The notes below the pieces were generated by a model. The model saw nothing but the letters and a program-made list of their open reading frames with translations. It was not told the DNA's origin and ran no database searches. The translations under genes and the position numbers were made by a program. Shown here in pieces: positions 1 through 7,659 of a stretch of DNA of 17,960 nucleotides. Source of the stretch: Rodentolepis nana (Eukaryota > Platyhelminthes > Cestoda > Cyclophyllidea > Hymenolepididae); NCBI GenBank assembly GCA_900617975.1, contig UZAE01012726.1:15048-33007 (forward strand). The letters run 5' to 3'. Every line of letters begins with the position of its first letter. The stretch's first letter is position 1.

Positions 1-72
1 TTCCTACTTTTAAAATTTATTACTTAAATCACGCTCCAAGCCTAATTAAGTAATAAATTTTAAAAGTAGGAA
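1..72. repeat. perfect 27-bp inverted repeat (hairpin)
   Basis: Bases 1-27 are the exact reverse complement of 46-72, with an 18-base spacer at 28-45. The arms are AT-rich and begin TTCCTACTTTTAAAA. The left arm starts at the window edge, so the repeat may be longer. It could be the end or core of a foldback element or MITE, or a long RNA hairpin if transcribed. Only the symmetry itself is certain. Confidence 0.85.
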
Positions 73-1015
73 ATTTTAAACTCCTGCTACTCTAATCTTT
101 GCGTCAAAATCCCTTGATATGAAATGGTTCCTGGAAGTAACTAAGCTGCTTCAACGATTTGGAGGAACCAGAAGTGTGATATGGAACACATTTATCTGGG
201 CTGTGTTTAGCGACATGGGGCTTATTCATTAAATAAAATTTTAGGTACGTTGACCTCGTAATGACTATTGATTAATGATTGGTGGCGAGGTATCTACACT
301 CGTGACCTCATTTGCTCCTTGACGCGATCAGCATCAATGCAACACATTCCAGAATGTTCGAGGGCGCATGAGACTGCGTTGTTTAATTGTGTTAGCATTG
401 GGTACTCCACAAAGGCGAGAATATCCGTCCCTGCCTTTCGCTTCATAAAACACTTATGGCTCAGAGATATTGCAATTTCCGTTACACTTTGTGGTTTTTC
501 CTCCACTATGAAGTGCAGTTCCGCGGTTACAGGTTTGTGATCCAACATCACTATATAAAGTTGATATTTTAAAGATCACGAACTCATGATCAGGTAGTTA
601 TTAGCAGAGAAATGAGCGTTCTATGGCGATTTTCTTAAATAGAGAAAATTCGTATTTTATTTAGTCAGCCATGATAAGAATGGGAAATGAACTTCCACAT
701 TATTCCAAGGATTATTTCAGCTTTGGGTAAAAGAAATGCAAATATAGGGAATGTTTTAAGAGGTATTAATTGTGCTTTAGTACAAAGAATTCCATACCGA
801 ATCTCTATAATTTTCTGACTATCCTCCAATCACAACTTGAATCTCCGTAATCAAAGTGCCTTAAGAAATTACAACAAAGGCATATATCAAAATTTCTTAC
901 AATTTGTCTACTTTATGAGTTAACGTTTCAAAGCCCTTTGACTTCATAGTCTAGAAAGACCGTTCAAGCAGAAATATGGTTATTAGTGAGTCATCATATT
1001 GAATTTTGGCTCCTT

Positions 1016-1042
1016 CCCCCCCCCCCCCCCACCCCACCCCCA
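1016..1042. repeat. C-rich tract
   Basis: Fifteen consecutive C (1016-1030) are followed by ACCCC-type repeats. The complementary strand carries several runs of four or more G and could form a G-quadruplex. Confidence 0.8.
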
Positions 1043-1210
1043 CGGAAATTACATTTATTTCCACCAAAAAATGACAGAGGAGGAATCGGTAAATTTTATG
1101 TATCAAAATCCATCCCCTCCTCTGTTTATACACGCTAATTACATTGTCAGCTAACGTGGGAGTGTGCTTAAAATCGGCTAGAGTGAAATTCACCAGCAGT
1201 CTTCCCACAC

Positions 1211-1254
1211 CTCTCCCCACCACCCCCACCCCCACCCCCATCCCCCATCCCCCA
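1211..1254 (-). other. G-quadruplex-capable repeat on the minus strand
   Basis: The plus strand holds repeated CCCCCA and CCCCCAT units. Read on the minus strand these are at least five runs of four or five G separated by one to three bases, which meets the usual G-quadruplex pattern with i-motif potential on the plus strand. Confidence 0.75.
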
Positions 1255-1732
1255 TTAGAAAGAGCTCTGATTCCTATGAACACATGTTCAGATAAGCGTG
1301 GCCAACATCACCATCGCTGATATGGTCACAAATGCTACCGTCGTTAGTGAACGAAGTCAAGTGCGCAGGGTGAAATAAGTGCTTGGGGTACCCCGAAAAA
1401 TGGGCGGTTAGGTGGCGAAAGAGATAAGGAGGTATGCAATTGTGAAGTCGGAGGTGGGACCAGATGAAGTTTGGTTAGATCACATTCAGTTCACCCTCCC
1501 CCCCCCCCGCTCACCCTCATCCCTTAAATTGAAGAGGTAAATTATAATTTAAGGCATTTAAATGCCGTTGGTGGAAGGAAGCAGTTTGGAATTTACTGGC
1601 TATAGTTTGCGGGATGCCCGAAGTTTTTGGACCTGATAATCTACTAGGCTCTCTCCACACTACTGAATACAGTTAAGTATTGCGCAGGACCTTTACATGC
1701 ATATACTTTTTGGTGGAAGTTCGAGGCCAGGT

Positions 1733-1900
1733 GTCGACTGATGGTTTATAGACTTTTTTTGCAGTATGAGTATAAGTTGTCCAAGATGCACCACGTGGAG
1801 GTAAATCTATTGCGCACTCACCCCTCTGTGAAGTCAGAGGTCAACTAAAGGGCTAATGATGACCATCTCAAAGACTTTCATTTGATATAAATAATTATTT
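1733..1900. mobile_element. ribozyme-headed SINE-like element, copy A, 5'-inverted
   Basis: The element head lies in inverted orientation at 1733-1824 (its first G is at 1824 on the minus strand). It joins at about 1821-1825 to the element's 3' part in plus orientation, from the CTCTGTGAAGTC segment through the conserved AACTAAAGGGCTAATGAT to a GATATAAATAATTATTT tail. The pyrimidine-rich body between them is missing. An inverted 5' piece joined to a forward 3' piece with an internal deletion is the known signature of twin priming during LINE-driven retrotransposition. I could not find a clear target-site duplication. Confidence 0.85.
1748..1824 (-). ncRNA. HDV-like ribozyme, degenerate (copy A)
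   Basis: The core order is still visible on the minus strand: a GGGG start, the P3/L3 segment ACCUCCACGUGGU, an ACAAC join, a P4-like UAUACUCAUA and a GC-A-run J4/2 followed by AAGUCUAU. P1 is damaged (the 3' strand reads GCAUCUU) and P1.1 reads GGA. Probably inactive, although the presumed catalytic C is kept. Confidence 0.65.
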
Positions 1901-2298
1901 AGTCGTTTCTCACCGCTTCCTCGTTACCGGCATTAAAATATGCTATCAGTATGACCAATTTAAAGTTCATTATTCGACGTTAGATTTCGCTTAGTTTCGT
2001 GTTGGCTACAATGTTTCTGCAATATAGCCTATCACTAGCAAGTTTTCGTAAATAGAACCAAATTTCAAAGGAATAGTGTTCAAGGAATAGTCCCACATCT
2101 GTTTCAGCCAAAGAACCAAATAGAGAATACTTTTGTTTGCCATTTCTTTAAATTCTAAGATTGGCAGAATCTTACTACCCCCAAAAGAAAAGAGGAGTTG
2201 CATGTGTGCGTGCGTGCAAATCAGCAAAATAGGCACAAAACTGTGCTCACTAAACCAAAGAATGATTGAAAGTAAACTACTAAACATGAATTGATGAA

Positions 2299-2316
2299 CT
2301 GGAACGTGCGTTCCAG
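2299..2316. repeat. short perfect inverted repeat
   Basis: CTGGAACG and CGTTCCAG are exact 8-base complements separated by two bases. The role is unknown; with so small a spacer it is better seen as a possible protein-binding palindrome than as a stable hairpin. Confidence 0.7.
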
Positions 2317-2482
2317 CCGCGCCGACACAACACTTGTGCATTGAGCAGAGCAGATGACCGACCATAGGGGAAAAAGCGGCTACTCACCATTGGTAAGCGA
2401 GCAGGTGTATACAGTTCTCCATCACTAAGGCCTAAAGGTGTGTATGAGTGAATGAAGGAGAGAATGTGAGACAGAGAAGCCC

Positions 2483-2526
2483 GGGGGTGAGTGGGTGGGA
2501 GTGAGGAGAGGTGGGGGTGGGGGGGA
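2483..2526 (+). other. G-rich, G-quadruplex-capable tract
   Basis: At least four runs of three or more G (GGGGG, GGG, GGG, GGGGG, GGGGGGG) occur within 44 bases on the plus strand, with short spacers. Confidence 0.65.
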
Positions 2527-3159
2527 GTATTTGTAAGGGGGGTTGATATGGCTATGCTTCGCTGCACGTGGACATGAACGAAGACCGACAGCTTATGTGT
2601 ACGTACAGACTGAGTACCTTTCTTCTAATTGGTGGCGGATGCTTCTCACAAAATTGTCTCGGCTCAGTGTAGTTCCATTCGAAAGCGACCACCTGTGTGC
2701 ATATTTGCATTTCCACTCCTCTCACCTTCGTGTGCCTTAATGTGCTGAGAAATTGCTTACCTTTTGGCTGTCCCAGTTAAGCCGACAAACCAACTTTAAC
2801 ATTTATGACTGTGGCGTTGTGTGCGGTGGGTAGAATACCTATTCTCAAGTTATAATTCTGTGAAAAACAGAAATTTTGGTAAGTACTTCCTAGTGGTAGG
2901 AAACATTAACAGGCAAGTTATTAATGTGGTAAAAATTTCGGCTCATAAACCACTTCTAATTAGTATATAAGTTCAATTGATTGAAGTTGAAATAATAATA
3001 ATAATGATAAAAATAATTGAATCGATCGATTTCATGAATGCAGATACTGAGCCCACTATTACTAGAGTGCACCTTGAACAGCTTCTGTGATTTCGGTCAA
3101 TTAAAATGAGTGTTAAAGTGTTAAATTCGTATAACAGTCCTTAAAAAAGTAATTTCAAC

Positions 3160-3231
3160 GGGGTGTGCGATAGACTTACCTCCACATGGTGTACCACGGG
3201 CAACATACTCTCAAACGGCAAAAAAAGTCTA
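3160..3231 (+). ncRNA. HDV-like ribozyme, decayed (copy B)
   Basis: P1 pairs GGGGUGU with GUACCAC but has a G-A mismatch at the second pair. P3 (ACC/GGU) is intact, L3 reads UCCACAU with the expected G changed to A, and P1.1 GG is kept. P4 has lost most pairing (CAUAC against AAACG). The GGCAAAA J4/2 with the presumed catalytic C and an intact P2 (AUAGACUU/AAGUCUAU) remain. Probably inactive. Confidence 0.72.
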
Positions 3232-3489
3232 TAAACTGGCAGTTGACTTCTGACTTTAAACTACCATGACCCCACTGTTTGTCATTTTCGACCACTTCCA
3301 CAGTGTCCATCTTACCTGTTCTTTGCCTTCTTGGCTGTCTGTCTCTTTTACATCTTTGAATCACTCTTCTGTTCGCCTTCTCTACTTTTCTCACTTTGAT
3401 GTTCCTCCTCCTTCTCTCTGTGAAACCCGAAGTCAGTTAAAGGGCTAATGATAAGTATCATAAAACCTGCCATTTGAAGTAAATAATTA
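3160..3489 (+). mobile_element. ribozyme-headed SINE-like element, copy B
   Basis: A nearly full-length forward copy. It has a GGGGTGTGCG head, the GGCAGTTGACTTC motif near 3237-3250, a pyrimidine-rich body, the conserved 3' block (AGTTAAAGGGCTAATGAT, 3435-3452) and a GTAAATAATTATTT tail. It contains no meaningful open frame. The flanks TAATTTCAAC (before) and TTATTTCTGC (after) match at 7 of 10 positions and may be a decayed target-site duplication. Substitutions in the head suggest an older copy. Confidence 0.88.
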
Positions 3490-4000
3490 TTTCTGCGGCA
3501 GTCTAGGTCTATTATGTCCAGACAGTTTTGAATAATTAAGTTTATTGGTTTGAAGAATCTGAACCTTCGAACACTCATGCTGATTGAAATGTAACTAGCG
3601 TTCTATTATAACTCAAGTACAAGCTCACTGGTCGTCACCTTTCTGCCCATGTAAACTTATATATTAAGGAAAGTTGAGATAATTCCTCCTAAAGAAAAGC
3701 ACTCATAGGCGCCACATGTGGTGAGAGATTATATCGGAGGAAGAGAATGCAAGAAACAGAGAGAAATGGAGAAAGAGCGAGAAGGGTGAGGGGGTGAAAA
3801 GAGAATTCATTAAAAGCAAAGGCAGAATTTGAGCATGGGAAGGGAAGATTAACAGGTGGAAGCCAGGCAAAGGAAGACGAGGGAGAAAACAGGCTGGAAA
3901 GGGAGTGGGTTTTGTAACGCCCTTCCCCCCCCCCCTTCGCACAAAATTCTCGGTACTGAGTACACTCTGGAAACTATCTTATTAATCTGGAGACTACCTA

Positions 4001-4016
4001 TAAGAAGAAGAAGAAA
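4001..4016. repeat. GAA microsatellite
   Basis: Four to five AAG/GAA units follow a CTATCTTATTAATCTGG-type sequence. Similar GAA runs end the non-repetitive blocks before 5045 and 8347, so they may be the tails of another old retroelement family. Confidence 0.6.
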
Positions 4017-5028
4017 GCGGGTAAGGTTGTGTAGTCAAGGAGGAAAATTGTTCCCTTATTTTGCCCCCCCATGTATCTACTTTAGAAATATATTGATTTG
4101 GTATGGCTAAACAAAACTCAAGGACATTTAACTTTGGCGCTTTTTTAAAATCTATTGTAACTTTGAAGCAGGCTACCATGCAACTAGTAATTCGATGATG
4201 CAGGGGTACACGACAAAGGAACTAACGTTTTTAAAGCCACTTATGATTTCAAACGTTACAGACTACATTCGACAAATGTTGATTAAAAGTTGTGCCAATT
4301 AGAGGTTTCCTTTCAATTGAAATTCATGGCTTGGGAAGATCAAAAAATGCATGACAAAAGATCTCACTATCCAGAAGAAAGCTATAGTTTGCTTTAAAAG
4401 CAATCAATTTTGTCAAAAATATACTTAATAATCATTTCACTTAAACTCCACATTTTATGTTCAATTGACGTAAGTGAAGTAACAAGTTTTCGCTTGATAT
4501 AAAGGCAATTTAAAAAGACTCCATTTTTTCCTAGTTGCGCATGAACGTTTCCATTGGGAAAACTATCATCGATAGTTTGCTTCTTCACAGATTGACAAAC
4601 ATCAACAATCCTGCTGGCAAAAGCAATGCCTCTCCAATCTCCAGGGTTCTTTGAAGGTGGGGAATACTTAATTTCGAGGATTGCAACCGAATCAACTTTC
4701 AAGGAGACCCGAAAGCTCATAAAAAAGTCAGTTTAATCTAAGTTCCATGACGACAAAGTTTGAATTTTCCTATTCGCCTCTACTAACTAAACTGGCAAAG
4801 GCGAAGTGGCCATTAACTAGCTTTAATAATAATCTAAATTATATGATTAAAGCCTCTCCTTGCAATGCGTCCATTAAGACTGGTTCGTTTGCCTTCATTT
4901 CATTTCCTTCTCAAAATATCCCGCTTTCTCACCATCTGCTTAACCAAAAGTATTTACAGAGGCGCCAAAAGCCTTCTGCCGCAGGGTAAATATTATCTGC
5001 CTGGTACCCTCCAGCCTGAGGGGACTGG

Positions 5029-5044
5029 AAGAAGAAGAAGGTGA
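5029..5044. repeat. GAA microsatellite
   Basis: GAAGAAGAAGAAG follows a GC-richer segment (about 4960-5028) containing CCTC/GAGG complementarity. It may be the 3' tail of an unidentified retroelement; no second full copy is in the window to prove it. Confidence 0.6.
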
Positions 5045-5154
5045 AGGAGGAGAAGGACCATATGGCGGGCGATTTACTATGGAATAACTGAGCCAATATC
5101 GCCACAACTGGGAGTGTAGATTTGGGGTGGGTTCAATCTTCGGAAAATAAAATG

Positions 5155-5168
5155 GTGTTGAAAAATAT
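5155..5168. repeat. target-site duplication, left side of copy C
   Basis: GTGTTGAAAAATAT is repeated exactly at 5492-5505. The two 14-base copies flank the minus-strand element and mark its ends precisely. Confidence 0.93.
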
Positions 5169-5491
5169 TTATTTATTTCAAATGGCAGGCGTTTTGATAG
5201 ATATCATTAGCCATTTAGTTGACTTCGGGCTCCACAGAGGGAAGGTTCATCAAAGTAGCAGAAAGGCGAGGGGTGGGGAACAGAAGAGCGATTCACAGAT
5301 GTAAAAGAGGTAGACAGACACAAAGGTGGAGAAAAAGGTAAGGTGAGTACTGTGAAGTAGTCGAATATGCCATACATTGGGGTGAGGGTAGTTTGAAGTC
5401 AGAAGTCAACTGCCAGTTAATAGACTTTTTTGCTGTATGAGTATACGTTGCTCAGGGTGCACAACGTGGAGGTAAGTCTATCGCACACCCC
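5169..5491 (-). mobile_element. ribozyme-headed SINE-like element, copy C, full length
   Basis: A 323-bp full-length copy on the minus strand, bounded by perfect 14-bp target-site duplications. On its own strand it runs from GGGGTGTGCG through the ribozyme head, a TTGACTTCTGACTTCAAACTA segment, a pyrimidine-rich body and the 3' block ending GCCATTTGAAATAAATAA. There is no coding capacity and no Pol III A/B box that I can see, so it depends on a partner LINE (not in the window) for reverse transcription and probably on outside promoters for transcription. Its first base abuts the duplication exactly. Confidence 0.94.
5420..5491 (-). ncRNA. HDV-like ribozyme (copy C)
   Basis: P1 GGGGUGU/GCACCCU is intact, including a terminal G-U wobble as in the HDV ribozyme. 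P2 AUAGACUU/AAGUCUAU is perfect and L3 is UCCACGU. P4 hairpin CGUAU-ACUC-AUACA has lost its outer C-G pair. J4/2 is GCAAA. Two further lesions: the third P3 pair is broken (ACC/UGU) and the second P1.1 G is A. Likely weakened. Confidence 0.83.
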
Positions 5492-5505
5492 GTGTTGAAA
5501 AATAT
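5492..5505. repeat. target-site duplication, right side of copy C
   Basis: Identical to 5155-5168. It directly abuts the first G of the element, which is the predicted ribozyme cleavage site. Confidence 0.93.
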
Positions 5506-5808
5506 ACTCTCCTGAAAGTCACAATGAATTAAAAATGATTTAATTGAGGGAGATTTTTTTGGGGGTGGGGAGGGGGAGGGGAAGAAAATGGTTTAGTGAC
5601 TGTTGAGATAAATTAGCCCTTTGAAAGGCTATTTTTTTGTTGCGAATTCCCAACATTGCCTATGACTGAACGACACACATTTTGCTGATGAACCCACCCC
5701 ATTCTCTTACCTATTTTAAACATGAACCTTAAAAGGTCATGTTAGTCTCAATGACTCAATAGTGGCAGGCAAGTATATCTACAAACTTAATCATGTTTTA
5801 AAATATGA
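5506..5808. other. non-coding stretch
   Basis: It holds a strong G-quadruplex-capable tract (5561-5581) and otherwise no recognisable feature. Confidence 0.5.
5561..5581 (+). other. G-quadruplex motif
   Basis: Four runs of four or five G separated by single T or A bases, the tightest kind of canonical G-quadruplex motif, directly preceded by a run of seven T. Confidence 0.85.
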
Positions 5809-5880
5809 GGGGTGTGCGACAGGCTTTAATCCACGCAATGCACTCTGGGCAACGTATACTCATACGGCAAAAATGTCTAC
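5809..5880 (+). ncRNA. HDV-like ribozyme, decayed (copy D)
   Basis: P1 is kept with one G-U change (GGGGUGU/GCACUCU). P1.1 GG and the GCAAC join, the P4 hairpin CGUAU-ACUC-AUACG and the GCAAA J4/2 are all intact. P2 (ACAGGCUU against AUGUCUAC) and P3 (UAA/AAU around UCCACGC) are damaged, so activity is doubtful. Confidence 0.72.
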
Positions 5881-5948
5881 AAACCTGTAGTTGATTTCCC
5901 ACTTCCAGCTGCCACGTCCCGACTGTAGGTCATCTTCTACCACTTCCA
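5809..5948 (+). mobile_element. ribozyme-headed SINE-like element, copy D, 3' part missing at an N
   Basis: The first ~140 bases of the element are present: the GGGGTGTGCG head, a clear P4/J4-2 segment, a diverged GTAGTTGATTTCCCACTTC segment and the start of the body up to CCACTTCCA. Similarity stops exactly at the single N (5949); what follows is unrelated to the family. Either a real rearrangement or an assembly join explains this. Confidence 0.85.
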
Positions 5949-5949
5949 N
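5949..5949. other. ambiguous base, possible assembly join
   Basis: A single N lies exactly at the end of repeat copy D. The other ambiguous base in the window is at 16084, inside a C-rich tract. Confidence 0.9.
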
Positions 5950-6184
5950 TTTCCGAAAGTCCGCCCAGGGCGGTTAAATGGAAACTTCCTTTTCATTTTC
6001 ACCTCGACAATTCCGTCTTTTAAGCTGCTCTTTACTCATATAACTTTAACTCCTAATTCCAATTAAGTCCGCTGGGCTTTTGACGAGTACTTTTTGAGCG
6101 CTATGTAATATCTGCTGCTTGGGTGTGCTTTCTTTTAGTAGGAAGATTTCTAGCGGAAGTGGACTCAATAATTTCTCATGAATG

Positions 6185-6198
6185 ATAAAATATCATCA
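6185..6198. repeat. target-site duplication, left side of copy E
   Basis: ATAAAATATCATCA matches 6501-6514 at 13 of 14 bases and abuts the first G of the element. Confidence 0.9.
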
Positions 6199-6268
6199 GG
6201 GGTGTGGGATAGACTTATCTCCACTTGGTGCATCCTGGCAACGCATATTCATACGGCAAAAAGTCTAT
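6199..6268 (+). ncRNA. HDV-like ribozyme (copy E)
   Basis: P1 GGGGUGU/GCAUCCU keeps all seven pairs through a G-C to G-U change. P3 AUC/GGU keeps pairing by a U-G wobble, P2 is intact and the J4/2 GCAAA is present. L3 reads UCCACUU (expected G lost), one G after P1' is deleted, and P4 has one C-A mismatch. Possibly weak or inactive. Confidence 0.78.
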
Positions 6269-6500
6269 CAACTGGCGGTTGACTTCTCACTTCAAACTAC
6301 CATCACCTCACTCTATGCCATATTCGACTATTTCCACAGTATTCATCTCACCTTTGTTCTACCTTTGTGTCTGTCTCTTTTCCATCTTTGAAATACTCTT
6401 CTGTTCCTTCGTCTCGATCTTTTTCACTTTGATGTTCCTTCCCCTCTGTGAAGCCTGAAGTCAACTAAAGGGCTAATGGTAACCACCAAGATATAAATAA
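6199..6500 (+). mobile_element. ribozyme-headed SINE-like element, copy E, full length
   Basis: A 302-bp forward copy with all segments in order: ribozyme head, GGCGGTTGACTTCTCACTTC, pyrimidine-rich body, CTCTGTGAAGCCTGAAG, AACTAAAGGGCTAATGGTAACC and a GATATAAATAA tail. Near-perfect 14-bp target-site duplications flank it. A short deletion removes part of the usual ACGCCTGCCATTT segment before the tail. The run of five T at about 6420 would stop Pol III, which argues against Pol III producing full-length RNA. Confidence 0.93.
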
Positions 6501-6514
6501 ATAAAATATCAACA
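6501..6514. repeat. target-site duplication, right side of copy E
   Basis: ATAAAATATCAACA matches 6185-6198 with one difference and directly follows the element tail. Confidence 0.9.
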
Positions 6515-7307
6515 TTCACCTGCCTTTCTGAGATGACTTTCCATTGCATTTCAATCCCGTAGGGTGATATTATGATTTTAGTTCAATGAAATTAAGAATT
6601 ATTATATGGTTATCTAAATGACGGGAATCCATCTGACATTAGAGGGGGAATAAAGATTATTAAGGTGAGCATTAAAAGTGTATTTACAGTCTGATTGTAC
6701 AAGTTTTCATTTAGTCGAATTAAATAATCCATTCAATGGATGACCTTTGAAACGCTTCCAAAGCACCAATGAATTTTTGCCATACAATTCGTAGAGAATG
6801 GTCAATGCTTTCTCAAATTTTTGGCCATCCAATCGATATAAACTGGCATAACCTCCAAAGATTCATATATTTCACGGTCCTTAAACGCCAAGGGTGGAGT
6901 CCGATTCATACCTCCTCGTGGACGTCAATCAGAAGTCTTTTGAACCCTTGCTTTGTATTTATTAAATCAAGTAATGAGTGTTAGGTTATCTTCTTGCGAA
7001 AATGAAAGCATTTTCCCTGAAAATATAGACCTATCGTTTTACAATTTCTTTCTCTAAACAATGGAATTTTGTCCAAATTAATGAGTAATCTGGGGGCATT
7101 ACATAATTTTTCCATGTCAACTGGATATTGATACATAAACTTCTAAACGCCTTTTAATTTATGAATATTTCAGAGATATTTTTACTTTACTTACACATGT
7201 GAGTTTTGAAACGGTTTCCAACCGTTTCTATATAATGAAATCCTATTTAATTTGAATCATGTATTCAATATCATCGGTATCTCAAGAGAAGTATATTTGC
7301 GGCATGT
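6515..7307. other. non-coding stretch without a recognised gene
   Basis: No gene is supported; a 71-codon frame at 6769-6984 resembles nothing known. The notable structure is the perfect hairpin at 7208-7228. Confidence 0.5.
7208..7228. repeat. perfect 9-bp hairpin
   Basis: GAAACGGTT and AACCGTTTC are exact complements separated by TCC, followed by TATATAATG. The half-sites contain AACGG/CCGTT, a Myb-like core. It could be a protein-binding palindrome or an RNA hairpin; function is not shown. Confidence 0.75.
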
Positions 7308-7322
7308 CCACTTAGGGGGATT
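7308..7322. repeat. target-site duplication, left side of copy F
   Basis: CCACTTAGGGGGATT is repeated exactly at 7645-7659. The boundary with the element is ambiguous by a base or two because both carry C at one end and T at the other. Confidence 0.92.
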
Positions 7323-7644
7323 TATTTATTTCAAATGGCAGGCGTTTTGATAGCTATCATTTGCCATTTAGCTGACTTCGGGCTTCACAGAGGGAAGATT
7401 CATCAAAGCAGCAGAAAGTTGAGGGGTGGGGAACAGAAGAGCGATTCACAGATGTAAAAGAGGCAGATAGACACAAAGGTAGAGAAAAAGGTAAGGTGAG
7501 TACTGTGGAAGTTGTCAAATAAGACAACCAGGGGGTCGTGGTAGTTTGAAGTCAGAAGTCAAATGCCGGTTAATTGACTTTTTTGCCGTATGAGTATACG
7601 TTGCCCAGGGCGCACCACGTGGAGGTAAGTCTATCTCACATCCC
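7323..7644 (-). mobile_element. ribozyme-headed SINE-like element, copy F, full length
   Basis: A 322-bp minus-strand copy flanked by a perfect 15-bp target-site duplication. Its body and tail are very close to copy C, including the shared segment with GAACAGAAGAGCGATTCACAG on the plus strand, so C and F belong to one recent subfamily. It has no coding capacity. Confidence 0.94.
7572..7644 (-). ncRNA. HDV-like ribozyme, P1 damaged (copy F)
   Basis: P3 ACC/GGU, L3 UCCACGU, P1.1 GG, the GCAAC join, P4 CGUAU-ACUC-AUACG and the GCAAA J4/2 all match the family consensus exactly. P1 carries an inserted A (GGGGAUGU) and a changed 3' strand (GCGCCCU), and P2 has one mismatch (AAGUCAAU). The P1 lesions probably reduce or abolish cleavage. 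Confidence 0.82.
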
Positions 7645-7659
7645 CCACTTAGGGGGATT
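7645..7659. repeat. target-site duplication, right side of copy F
   Basis: Identical to 7308-7322 and adjoining the first bases of the element. Confidence 0.92.

Larger units (their letters stand above)
73..1732. other. non-coding stretch without a recognised gene
   Basis: I see no recognisable gene here. A minus-strand open frame at 294-548 (ATG at 548) has a protein-like composition but no family I know. A plus-strand frame at 119-232 ends at a stop overlapping an AATAAA signal (232-237). The second half holds several C tracts (1016-1042, 1211-1254, 1498-1508). Confidence 0.5.
1901..3159. other. non-coding stretch without a recognised gene
   Basis: No coding region is supported. It contains an 18-nt palindrome (2299-2316), a G-rich tract (2483-2526), a short AAT microsatellite near 2993-3005 and the 12-bp palindrome AATCGATCGATT at 3020-3031. 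Short open frames near 2006-2740 overlap low-complexity sequence and resemble no family. Confidence 0.5.
3490..5154. other. non-coding stretch without a recognised gene
   Basis: No gene is supported. Purine-rich DNA (about 3720-3900), an 11-C run (3925-3935) and two GAA-type microsatellites (about 4001-4016 and 5029-5044) lie here. A minus-strand frame of 108 codons (4394-4720) and a plus-strand frame of 80 codons (4747-4989) resemble nothing I recognise and are not called genes. Confidence 0.5.

Noticed and set aside
119..232. Plus-strand frame of 37 codons ending at a stop overlapping AATAAA
   Set aside because: Too short to judge, with no acceptor site or known domain. The AATAAA is common in AT-rich DNA.
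1726..1736. B-box-like AGTTCGAGGCC upstream of copy A, as a tRNA or tRNA-SINE head
   Set aside because: No A box at proper spacing and no cloverleaf around it; other copies do not have it.
4394..4720. Minus-strand open frame of 108 codons
   Set aside because: Composition is protein-like but I recognise no domain, and there is no supporting promoter, splice or neighbouring-exon evidence.
5469..5480. ACTTACCT in the element head (antisense AGGTAAGT) as a U1 snRNA-derived head
   Set aside because: Only this short block matches U1; the next bases and stem-loops differ, while the HDV-like fold explains the whole segment.
6182..6458. Open frames within copy E (and similar frames in copies B, H and C)
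   Set aside because: They are translations of the retroelement's head and pyrimidine-rich body. They are not conserved as reading frames between copies.
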